Part shown: one piece after another, positions 51,209 through 61,415 of the stretch
How the letters are laid out: every line of letters starts with the position of its first letter
How positions within the stretch are numbered: the first letter of the stretch is position 1
Source: Campylorhamphus procurvoides
Lineage: Eukaryota > Chordata > Aves > Passeriformes > Dendrocolaptidae
NCBI GenBank assembly: GCA_013396655.1
Contig: WBMV01004888.1
Location: 434,001-498,000, forward strand
Reading direction: 5' to 3'
DNA: 64,000 nt
Program-made: the position numbers and the translations under genes
Notes under the pieces: model-generated
What the model saw: the letters and a program-made list of their open reading frames with translations, nothing else
What the model was told of the DNA's origin: nothing
Databases searched by the model: none

Positions 51209-51876
51209 TGTCTTGTGTTTGCATGGCAAGATTTTAGTAGAGGGAGTTGTTGCAAGGATGACTTCTGTGAGAATCTGGTAGAAGCTTTCCCCATGCCTGA
51301 TAGAGTCAGATGGGTACAAGATGGATCCACCACTGTCCAAGGCTGACCCCTTCATTGACTGTGGTAGCATTTTTGGGATAATGTATCTAAGATGGAAGCA
51401 GCTGGGAAAGAGCAGTGGGAATATGAGAGAGAAACAACTCTGCAGAAACCAAGGACTGTCTCTGGTGGTAAGGATCACACACTGGAACAAGGGAAGAGTG
51501 TGAGGAGGAAGGAGTAGCAGAGACAATATGTGTTGAACTGACTCCCATTCCCTCTTCCACCACACTGTTTGGGAGAAGGGAGTTAAGAGAGTCACGAGTG
51601 AAGCTGAACCAGCAATGAAGGGAGGAGTGGGGAGGAAGGTGGTTTAAAACTTAGGTTTATTTCTCAATACCATACTATCGTTTGACTGGAACTATTCATT
51701 TCCCCAGACTAACTCGTTTTTATTGCCTGTGATGGTAACTGCTAAGTGATCTTCCTGTCCTTTTCTTGACCTCTGAGCTTTTTGTAATTCTTTTTCTCCC
51801 CCTGTCCCACAGAGGAGTAGGAGTGATAAAATGGCTATAAGGGCACCTGGCGTGAAGCAAAGGTCATCCCGCTAGA
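51209..51876 (+). mobile_element. Solo LTR of an avian ERV (ERVL-like), nearly full span
   Basis: The ordered words of a bird LTR family are all present: TTTGCATGGCAAGATTTTAG, AGAAGCTTTCCCCATGCCTG, GGATAATGTATCTAAGATGG, GAATATGAGAGAGAAACAAC, GGAAGAGTGTGAGGAGGAAG, GATGGTAACTGCTAAGTGAT, and the terminus GGGCACCTGGCGTGAAGCAA. The family's internal minisatellite of roughly 20-base units is collapsed here to a single unit near 51480. No viral interior adjoins. A 137-codon minus-strand frame at 51182-51595 is antisense LTR sequence, not a gene. The interrupted LTR at 2555 belongs to the same family. Confidence 0.8.
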
Positions 51877-52483
51877 CCTCTCTAGTTCAAAGAGTGTTGC
51901 ATACTAGAATCAGTCCCACCAATTATAAAGATTAAACACTCAAGAATAAATATCACATGGGTTCCCTGTAATGCCAGTAGAAAGCAACTTCACATCTGCT
52001 CTCTTTGAGCATCTATGTTGCTGCAGACTCTTGTTTTGCAGGAGAACACTGATCATGTTGGTGAGTAGCAACAAGACCCAAAGAAGGCTTTCACTGCCCA
52101 AGTTGCACTGTCTCTCCCATACCACTTGCTCTAAAGCCATCCTAAGCCTTCCTTTAATATCCCAAGGAATATTAAAAAAACATTCATAAAATCAAAAACT
52201 GCAGTTTTGCCTTCATTGTGTACTCCCCTTGAAGCCTGATGTACTCTCAAACCCTGAAGCACACTAGACCATTTCATCTGGCTGCTGAAAAAATAAGAGT
52301 GTTAGAAGAGCGTGCAATAAAGTAGGTTTCCTTCATCTGTTCACTTTCTGTCACTCTCTTCATTTTTCCTGTTTATTTTTTAGAGTTGGTCTGTCATAGA
52401 ACTGACACTCTTCTTTCCTGTACTAAGGTCTGGCAAACTTATGCACAGTGGCACAATGCATAATGGAAACTTCTGGTGGGAAC

Positions 52484-52595
52484 CCAACTTAACCTTTCAT
52501 CCTACTCAACCTTTCATCCCTTCTGGAGATTGGAAGAAAATGCAAAGCCCAATTAGAAACAGCAATTTATCTTCTCCATCGTTATCTTCTCCATC
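52484..52595. repeat. Two adjacent short tandem duplications
   Basis: CAACCTTTCATCC-type words occur twice near 52490-52520, and TATCTTCTCCATCGT / TATCTTCTCCATCTT sit back to back near 52567-52596. Both lie in a 63-codon open frame (52441-52632) that I do not believe is coding. Confidence 0.65.
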
Positions 52596-54699
52596 TTCTG
52601 AAAGAAAGGGAGACAGGTACCAGGCCATCTGAAGAACACCCTAAGTGTCAAATTTGTTTGAACTGTTAGAAACGATCGAAAGATACAACTTTCTAACACA
52701 TTTTTGAAAGAAACCCCAGGTATCCACAAATTAAATGCTGCAATCAGTTTCTGCTGTAATGTTGGTGACTAGAAAATATAAGCAGCAGGTGCCACTAAAA
52801 GACAGACATTGCTTCATTTACTGCTCCCCAACAACAACTTGTCTACCAGGCCAGCAGTTTCTGCAGCGATACAGTTGCTAACACCCCAGTTTTCTACTGT
52901 ACACTCTCCTACTCTTTTTCACAAGTGCTAAAAACTCACTTCTAGAGACAAACATCTGCAACGCAGACTGCAGTTGCAACTTTAAAAAGCACTTGAACAG
53001 GATTTTTTAGACCATCAGGATCTCTTAGAAAACACGGTAAGTGCTCCCAAGTGTGTTTCACCTCAGAATATTCAACTGGCCTTAAACTGTCCCTGTCTCC
53101 TAATTCCTCACGTCATTGTTGGACTATTCTTTCTTTAAGCAAAGTTCCAAAGAAGAAATTGTTTAGAACAATATAGAATGCTGACTTCAGATATCATGTA
53201 CCTTTGACTAGCAAACTCCTTCCCCCCTCCTTTTTATTTTGTTCTGCTCTGACACATGCAAATATAACTCTCCCCTGAACTGTGTCCGATCTGTCAGTTT
53301 AGCATAAGCTGCTAATAGCCTGGCCTGCAGTATTTTTCCTCACATCAGGCAGAAGGGACCTGGTTTCATTGTCTATGCCTCACGAGGCATGCTGGTGGCT
53401 CTGACATAGCTCCTGACTTGTTTGACCTCTTTCAACAATATTTATGCTATGCTTTGCAAGACTTCTGTTTTGTACTTCCAGATACAATTTTCTCATATCA
53501 GGAAGCTCAAGGAGTGTCTGAGGACATCATAAGGAAGCCCTCAAAAGGGTTAATGATTGCAGAAAAAGGGCCTACACCACTTTAGACCAGCTGAATATGC
53601 TATGGTTTTTATTGATTTATCTTTTAATCCAAGTTAGGGAAAGAAGATGGACCATTCTTTCCAATACAGAGGAACAGCAGCAGACCCCCATAGCAGAGCA
53701 ATAGCCTACAATACAGGAGTATTTTAAGGCTTCTGGAAACAATGAATTTACAATTTCCTGAAAAATAAGTAGAAACACTGTAAAGTTAACTCATTCACAC
53801 ACAGTAATTGCTCTGGAGAGGCAACACCATCCTGCTATCCTATAGAACCTGACCTTATGTGACAGCCTTGTGGTCACTAAGTGAGCCAATCTACCCATGC
53901 TTAGAGAGATCTAAACTCTCATGCTATACCAGGTGTACATCCAAACACCAACTCAGTAGTCTGCCAGGAACTATTTCTACCACATCTGCCAAGAAATTTC
54001 CAGAGTTTTTCCTTCCCTGTTTCCTTTTCCAACACACAGCCTATATTTATCTGAGCTCCAGAGCTCTTCTTTCTGAGGGGTCTGATGTTGTAGCCTCAAG
54101 GTGGAGAAAAGAAGGATTTAGATATGTTCTAACCCATAATGAAACTCTTATTTGCAACTTGTGGCTCTCCTAATGGCATGTTGATAAACCTGGTAAAAAA
54201 TGTTACATAGATGAGTCAGCTGTACAGCAGGTGAAGCAGAGGACTTAGAGGACTTTTGCAGTATAAAATTCTCACTCAAATGCCTGGGTTCACATTTCCT
54301 GTAGGGTATATGCAGGAATACCCACATATGTAAACAGAAGGAAATACAAAATGCCCTTCCATCACAGATGCTTTTTCTTTTGTACCACCACTGGATGGGA
54401 ATTCTCTTTCAAAACATACTGTATTGGCTGAGGTTCCAAAAAGGGTCATTAAACAAAGATCCTTTCTGTTTCAGGAATATGTGACCACAGAGTTGCGGTC
54501 AGGTAGGAGGAAATTCATGAGACACTTTTCTTTTGCACCTTCCCCCAATCTGGCCTTAAAAAAGCATATTTTGTATTACAATATTTTGGTTAGTTCCTAC
54601 CAGTTCTACAAGACCAAAACAATAAGGAAAGGCCCGCTCTTCTGTTCAAGACAGCTGAGGCAGTTCAGTACTAGCAAAAACACAGTCATTAGTTCTTGT

Positions 54700-54752
54700 A
54701 AAAAAACAAACAAACCCCAAGCAAACAAACAAGCAAAACCTCACAACAAAAA
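54700..54752. repeat. A-rich (AAAC)n-like tract
   Basis: AAACAAACAAACC and AAACAAACAAGC words. Simple sequence, which holds open the frame at 54424-54861. Confidence 0.8.
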
Positions 54753-56099
54753 AGTTTTCTGGACCTCAATCAAAACTATAAAAACTTGCAGTTTTGTTTC
54801 TCTTAATGGTTCTGGACAGACATGTACAAAGATTTTAATTAGGCTACAAATGTCTTGTTGAAACTAAACGAATATTGACACCTTTAATGAGACAGATTCC
54901 TTAAAATTTGAGACGAAGGTGAAGACATTTACATGTTTCTTCTCCCATGTTAGCATTTCCTTTGTTGTGAAGCCTTGACTATTTAAGTCTTTGAGAAAGC
55001 CAGCAGTTCAATCCATGTAAAACATGTAGGCTCTGCGCCTCAGATCCCAGGTTAAAGAAAAAAGGACTGCAACACATGAATCATTCTTCAGAACAGATTT
55101 GTTCCAATTCTCTTATGGAGTCATTGTGTGAATTAGCTCCAGCCAGTACTTGGTCTAATTTGATATAACTCTGTTGATATAACCATTCTAAAATGCAGCT
55201 GTCATCGCTGGAGTCTACAGGATTTCTAATCTTCTAGGAGTCTGTCTAATAACTGTTGGCTGCTTCATTGTCTCAGAACTATAATTTGGCCAAGCACATG
55301 AGTGCAATTTTGACATTCACCCCTTAAAATCCATTATCTCTTTCAACAGTGTACAAAACACTGAGACACAAAGCAGGGGGAAAAATAATAACAGCCCTAT
55401 AATGATATTATTCCAAGCATCTGCTTCCATCCTCAATTTGCTATCAGCTGTTATCAACAGGCTGCTGAATACCACAGGAAGTGGAAGAGTAAAGATGATA
55501 AATGCATACAGCTTTCTTTGTAAGTGGGCAATATTGTGAACATACTGACAGCATAACACTGAGATCAGCAAGCCTCTCTTTATTGCTGAAGATTTTCTTG
55601 CATGTTTACAGCACAAGAACTGATGGCAGTGTTTTGCACATTCTGTTACAGCAGTCCATCACAGTACATCACATGTATTTATGCAACTAGGGGGAGGAAA
55701 AAAAGTATTTAACATGTTTTGAAACTTGTTTGCAGCTTCATGGGAAATAGGTTGATGAAAGTTTAGCACTGAAATAAACAAGCTTTGTATAAGAAAACAA
55801 AGTATAATTGCACAATTTTAAGAGCAGAAATCCTGTTTTAGTGAAAAATAGAGACAATAGAACCTGAAGTGACTAGAGGAAACTTCACTCTGTGCTTATT
55901 CTTTTTTATCTCCAGAGACAGACAGCTGTTGACATTGTTTGACCAAAATATTAGCAAAAGAGCTTGCAAGATAGTTGCCAAGATGGCTGAGTTCAGTATC
56001 TACATTTTTCTTTTGTGTTCCTCAAATTTCATTTGTGACCAAGTCCAGTTTGGTAAATCTTAAACAATTTTTCTTCATTTTTAAATTTTCCTCACAGAA

Positions 56100-56290
56100 A
56101 ACAGAAAGAGAAAAATGAGTTTTCTTAAGAAGATGTTGTGATAGGCAGTGTTGAAAGTCTTGCTAAAGTCAAGGTGGACAATATCCACTGCTCACCCCTC
56201 ATTCATCGAGGTAGTTGTTTCATCACAGAAGACAACCAGATAGGTTTTAGGCTTTTGTCAAGAATACTGAGCAATAGCCACCTGCCGTTT
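56100..56290 (-). mobile_element. CR1 LINE reverse-transcriptase fragment
   Basis: The minus-strand translation around 56145-56192 gives AVDIVHLDFSKTFNTA, clearly the CR1 reverse-transcriptase motif A (usual form VDVVYLDFSKAFDTV), including the first catalytic aspartate. Downstream, YHNIFLRKL matches the following segment. Upstream, FCDETTTSMNEG followed by a stop matches the preceding one. This is the only piece of the catalytic RT core in the window; the other CR1 copies are 3' ends. It has a stop codon and is dead. No 3' tail adjoins it, so it is an internal fragment left by deletion or decay. Confidence 0.85.
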
Positions 56291-58184
56291 ATGTAAGCAA
56301 TTTAATTTCTTTTTATTTGCACACCTCAAGATGGTCTTACCGACTGAAGCTTCTCCATTTAGAGGACATTGTCTTTTAGACCAATACTTTGACTCTCATA
56401 ACTAACAGTGGAGCCATTTCTTAAGCATTAGCTTTGCACTTCTGCCAACCTACAGCAAGAGCTTCAGTACTAATCTTCCCCCAGTGTCTTTTCCCAGTGT
56501 TTTCCTCTAAAGCTCGGTGAGAGAAAAAACAGGTTTCTTGTTAGCAGGTCAGTCATCCATGGCCAGAGTTCAACCATATTTCTCCTACCTCCTTTCTTCT
56601 TCCTTTCTTTCCTAGATACAAGACTGTATAGCACTGGGATGCCTCCTTATAGCTTAGTCTCCTGTGCTCATCATTAGTGTGGCTCCCATGCTCAGACAGC
56701 TCTCTTTAGTCTCTGCTGTGCAAAAGCATCACAATTATCCTTCTCACTGTATTTCTCCTCTCAGCCGTTGGCTCCCCTCTGCCACTTCTTTTCGCTTTTC
56801 CCCCTTTACTTCTTTTGTCCATTGATGTTCAGAGTTTTTTAACACACTTCTGATGCACAGAAATTTCATCTTATCTCTTAAGATCCCTGTTCTGTGAAAA
56901 CAAATTAATTTGCATAGGGTTGGATGACTTTGAAGGTAATAAAGGCATTTAAACAAGGAACAGAATGTTAAGAAGAAACAGCTTACTAGTGGCAACTTTT
57001 TGACCGCAGTCTCCAGGGAAAGGAGGAAAGGCTCCAACACAGTGATTTTATACTCCAAAAATATTTTATATTTTACCATCTTTAGAAGATGGATATTATA
57101 AAATATTTTGTTGCACATTGTAATGTGTTGGCAGTATGTATCTCTTTCACAAGGGAGGGTGATATTCTGTTATATTGCACTGGTGAATGTGCATTAAAAT
57201 CATCTTTTTCCTGAGTTGCACAGTATGTGACCGTGTTAGGGCCATGACCTAGAAACCCTAATACTCTTGTTTATACAGTTAAAGACCATTCATTCTGTCT
57301 GGAAATTCCCATATTCACTCCTTGGTGTTTTGGGCATCTTTTCATTCTCACACAGTTCACCTAGCCTAAGCATGATTCCTTGTGTAAAAACAGCAATGTT
57401 TCTCAGGAGTTGTGTTATTATTTGTTAGACCAATTGATACATCCACAAAACACAGATCATCTCTCAGGAAAAGTCTTTAATTCTTATCTGATTTTCCACA
57501 ATTTATCTCAAATATGATATCCTTTCAGATGTTGTCTTGGCTATATCTTTAGAACATCTTGTCTACATTCCTTGTACCATACCAAACAAGAACCTTCATG
57601 ACCAGAGGTATATGAACTGGCTAAAAAACCCTACTGTTTTAAGTGAAAGTGCGTTTTTCATGATTGTGTTCCAAGAATAAGAAAGCACCAGCTGGAAAAC
57701 AAAATTATGCTAAGCCAGCTTGAAACATTTGTACTTTATTCTTTGAAAATGTGCTGTCTTGGAAACACTGACTTAAGGGATATAGGAAGGAAAGAAAACA
57801 GCATTGAAAACGAGATGAGAGAGAAGATGTGCACATCAGTAATTTATAGACGTATTTAGTTTGATCAGCTAGCCTCGATCCAAAATTTCTGCATGACAGT
57901 TATTCTGTGGAGACCCTATGGTTCTCTGAAATCTGAATGTGGAAAGGAGAAAATTCACCATAACATATTGTAATTGCCTCAGAATTGAGTACCTCTTGAT
58001 GGGGCATAAACATAAAAGCACGAAGGGAGGCACAATTTCTGATAGCACAAACCAGTTCTGAGTCTGAACAGGTTTGTGTATGGTCCCATACTGCCATACT
58101 TTGGAATATTGCTATCCAGAGGTCATCAGTCAGTCATTCAGTTGGTTTTACTTAGACACTCTTGTGACATCTGCATATCTTCTA
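56291..58184. other. Gene-free DNA
   Basis: No recognisable gene. The 124-codon minus-strand frame at 56744-57118 has no domain and is basic/lysine-rich at its end from a purine-rich stretch. Confidence 0.5.
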
Positions 58185-58330
58185 GACTTTAATATTCAGC
58201 TCTGTGAAGCAGGAAAAGACAACCTTCAACTGGCTCACAGCTTCTAGCAGCACAGGCAGGATTAAGTGACTTTCCAAAGATCTCTGAGACAGAATAGGGA
58301 TTGTTACAGCTGGGATTTTCCAGAAGAGAT
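58185..58330 (+). mobile_element. Possible MIR-like SINE relic
   Basis: AGCTCTGTGAAGCAGG, then a gap, then GGATTAAGTGACTTTCCAAA, GATCTCTGAGACAG and GCTGGGATTTTCC follow the order of the MIR 3' half (GGTTAAGTGACTTGCCCAAGGTCACACAG, then AGCTGGGATTTGAACC). Divergence is high and the CCCATTTTACAG segment is not clear. Confidence 0.4.
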
Positions 58331-60659
58331 GGGTACAAGCAAGAAATAGGAATCCCTGCTTGTAGCACTTTGAGGTACTTCCATGTCACCTTGAAGGATA
58401 ATTGCTTCAGGAATTCTGCAACCACAGAATCCCATAAAAACTTCCCAATCTATCAGTATTTAGTGAGCTCTCTTCAGGATTCACCATTAGATGCTAGAAC
58501 ATACACTCTGAAACACAAAATTCTTCAAAAAGATTTGGATTTTTTTTTCACCAAAGAAACAACATCTGCCTGATAAAAGCCATCAGGGTATCAATGAGGG
58601 AGTACCTTGTTAGGAGGGACTGGCTCTAGAGAGCCTTTCACAAAAGTCTTTCAAAAACCATATTGAATTGATACCCGCTATTTCAAAAATGTTTAGTATC
58701 AGGAAAGGTTTTTCCTTCGCTGTATGTAACAGGAAGCTCACCTCTGCAGACAACTTGCTGGTTATCACCCAAGGACACAGAACTCTTTGAAAATCTAGTT
58801 AAATATTTTGGTGGGCTTTTTTTCTTCATTAAAAAAATCCAGCATAATAATTGCTTTATAAATTTTAAAAGTGCAAATTAAATAATTCACTTCAGATTTT
58901 TTTTTATTATTATTATTTAACATATATATGATTACCTTGCCAACTGTACTCTTCCTCCAAAACTTCCAGTCCTTAGGGAAAAGCTGTGTCATAGTGTTAA
59001 AAGATGTGTGAATAGCATACTATCTCTAATGAAACATTTGATTTTTAAGTATATTTAAAAATGCAAAATCCTTCTTGAAAAGGAATGTTGACCTTTTTGA
59101 AGCTGTGCTGGGTTGGACAGATCCACCTAAAAAATTAAATTACCTACCAGAAGAGCAATCTTTCTGCTGAATGCCCTGCTTAAAGCAAGTCTGAAAGGGC
59201 ATAACAAAGAAAGAATACATCTCTTGCTCCTGAAAGAGTTGATTTAAACCCTCTTTTCCTCCTTCAAAGCTCAGCTCCATATAGAGTTGGACAGTTCTAT
59301 GATGTGTGGAGGGAACGTCCTTGAGTCTTAAAGGGAGCACAGCGTTTCAGAAATAAGCACATCCTTTCTAGGCAGATGTTCGAAAATGTACAAGACAGAA
59401 TACTTTCTCTTCTCTGCAATATTCTACTGCTTAAAGAAACTGTATTTCTTATTGATTTTCATCAACTCCACTTGGCTTACAGCTCAAACTTTGAGCATAA
59501 GGGTGATTTTGGAAGAAATTATTAAAAATAATATTCCCCTGGAGTGTAAGAGTGTATTTCAAATTATTGCAGTTATTTATTTCTTTGTTACTGTGTCTGA
59601 TTTTGCTTTCTTTGAAGTCTTATGCAATTTTATCAGCTCTTACCTCACTGTAGGTATCGTGCTTTTTTCAAAATTTTGGTGCATGCTTGTTTCAAGTCCC
59701 ATTTCTGCACTCCTCCCCTCTGTGGTACTTCCAGTTTCATTCAAACAATGAAGACAATGTTCTGTTGTTCATGGCTGTGACTGATGGCAGAAGGTTTGGA
59801 AGGGCTGGACAAGGAAGATATGCCGGTGAAACTCAAGGAATAATGCAGGGTGTGGATGACTCCAGCTGTTGAAAAGAATCTGACTATCTCAGCACAAAGG
59901 GGACTGAAGGGTTGCCTTTGCTTTAGAGGAACAGCTACCAACAGTTGTATGGACCAGTTGGCACTGGGAAGCAGTTGGCAAGCAGGGAATGAACGTGCTC
60001 AACACAAACTAAGAGTATAAAATCAAAACAAAAGATATATGAAGAGGGCAAAGGCTTCAGCCCGCATGTGCTCAGCATCATGACAATGAATATATTATAA
60101 GGGTGGGGAATGGGAATCACAATGGGATTGTGATTAAATTGTATATTGTAATTGCTACATGTTGCTAGGTGTAATTAACACTAATATTGTTTTATGCAAT
60201 ATATCCTGCCTCTCTTCAGAAATCCCATGTAACAACCACTATCTTTAAACAAGTAAGTTTGGTATTAAACATTACACCCTCCACATGTGTAATATCTAAA
60301 ACAAAGTGGTCAATGGGTACTGAACTCTGAAAATGTCTGTGAATAAACAGCTGAAAAAAATCCCAGATGGTTTAAAAACAGCCAAAACAAGGTAAAACCT
60401 AGAAGAAACAATTTTTTTTAATCCTTTGGTTAAAATTTAATGGTAATTAGGTTAAAATTAACATAATTATTGAGTTAATAATAAAAATTTTTTGAGGCAT
60501 GAATGATAGTTGTAGTGAAATAAGCTTGTTCCTGGTGGAAGCTGGTTTATGGGCATGGCATTATACCCCCGCCATCTGAAGCAAATTGGACAGCAGTACG
60601 TGTCACTTTTTGAATTGATTCTAAGTTATACTACATTTTGAAAGGCACCCATTACCCCC

Positions 60660-60775
60660 TTTATTTCCACTAAATTTTATATGTTATATAATTAATAATT
60701 ATTATTGTCTATATTGTATTATTGTTAATATATTATTGTATATTATATGTTATGTTTTATATAATTAAAGAATTG
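60660..60775. repeat. AT-rich low-complexity tract
   Basis: About 115 bases of TTA, TATA and ATTATT words with only a handful of G or C. Confidence 0.8.
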
Positions 60776-61383
60776 TTGCTTAAATAACTGATGACATTGT
60801 AACTTTGGGCATAAATATATTACTTAGCTATTTTAATCTGTTTATTTTATTCCTTGGATAGTCAAACTGAATCACTACAGATCTAGGCAGCAATTTTTGT
60901 GTGCAATGTCTGAAACAAGTACACAAGCAAATGCTACTGCATTTCAAAAAAACCAGTAATTTATGGGGAAAATGTCTCTGCATGGCCCACGGTTGTTGTT
61001 TATTTGTTTGATTTCTTGCCAAGTAAGGGTCCATAATTAAAGTAAGTTCTAGCTTGTTGTATGGGAGAGGGAGAGTTTAGGAACTTTGGACTTGATTTAT
61101 TTTTCACAAACCTGATAACTAATTCAATAATTAATGTGGGTCTTCTAAAAAAAAAAAAGAAAAAATCAGAGTTTGTTAGACTTTTGAACTCTATCCTCAG
61201 TATCATTCCACGGAAGTCAATGCAGAAGAACAACAAATATGATTTGCTGCCTGTGATTTGGTTTTCACTTAAACTCCCACATCTGTAACTAGCAACATAT
61301 ACTGCTCAAGGCTTTTTTAAACTTAATTATTTATAGCAACTAAATAGATGTAAGGAATGAATCTAGTTCTCTCAAAGAAAGAA

Positions 61384-61415
61384 GAGTGTAATTGAACTAG
61401 AGTGTAATGGAACTG
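61384..61415. repeat. 16-bp tandem duplication
   Basis: GAGTGTAATTGAACTA at 61384-61399 is followed directly by GAGTGTAATGGAACTG with two differences. Confidence 0.8.

Larger units (their letters stand above)
51877..56099. other. Gene-free DNA
   Basis: No recognisable gene. The longest frame of the window, 145 codons at 54424-54861 (+), runs through an A/C-rich simple tract (54700-54752) and has no domain. Two short tandem repeats occur near 52485-52595. A conserved-looking block at about 53200-53470 contains a palindrome at 53375-53390. Confidence 0.5.

Noticed and set aside
51182..51595. A 137-codon minus-strand frame
   Set aside because: It is the antisense of the LTR at 51209-51876.
52441..52632. 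A 63-codon frame with Ser/Pro-rich end as a possible exon
   Set aside because: Its Ser/Pro part is produced by two short tandem duplications; no homologue is recognised.
54424..54861. The longest open frame, 145 codons on the plus strand
   Set aside because: No domain or family pattern. Part of it is an AAAC-type simple tract, giving an artificial Lys/Asn/Gln run. No flanking splice signals that make sense.
56744..57118. A 124-codon minus-strand frame
   Set aside because: No domain; the charged end reflects a purine-rich tract.
59280..59310. A TTCTATGATG word that resembles a CR1 end
   Set aside because: No second octamer and no CR1-like sequence on either side.
59386..59751. A 121-codon hydrophobic frame resembling a small membrane protein
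   Set aside because: The hydrophobicity comes from T-rich sequence (Phe, Leu, Ile, Val codons). No charged-flank pattern or family signature, and the flanks are AT-rich intergenic DNA.
59755..60100. A possible further LTR with a TATAAAA-like word near 60016
   Set aside because: Only texture and one TATA word suggest it; no ends and no familiar LTR words could be found.
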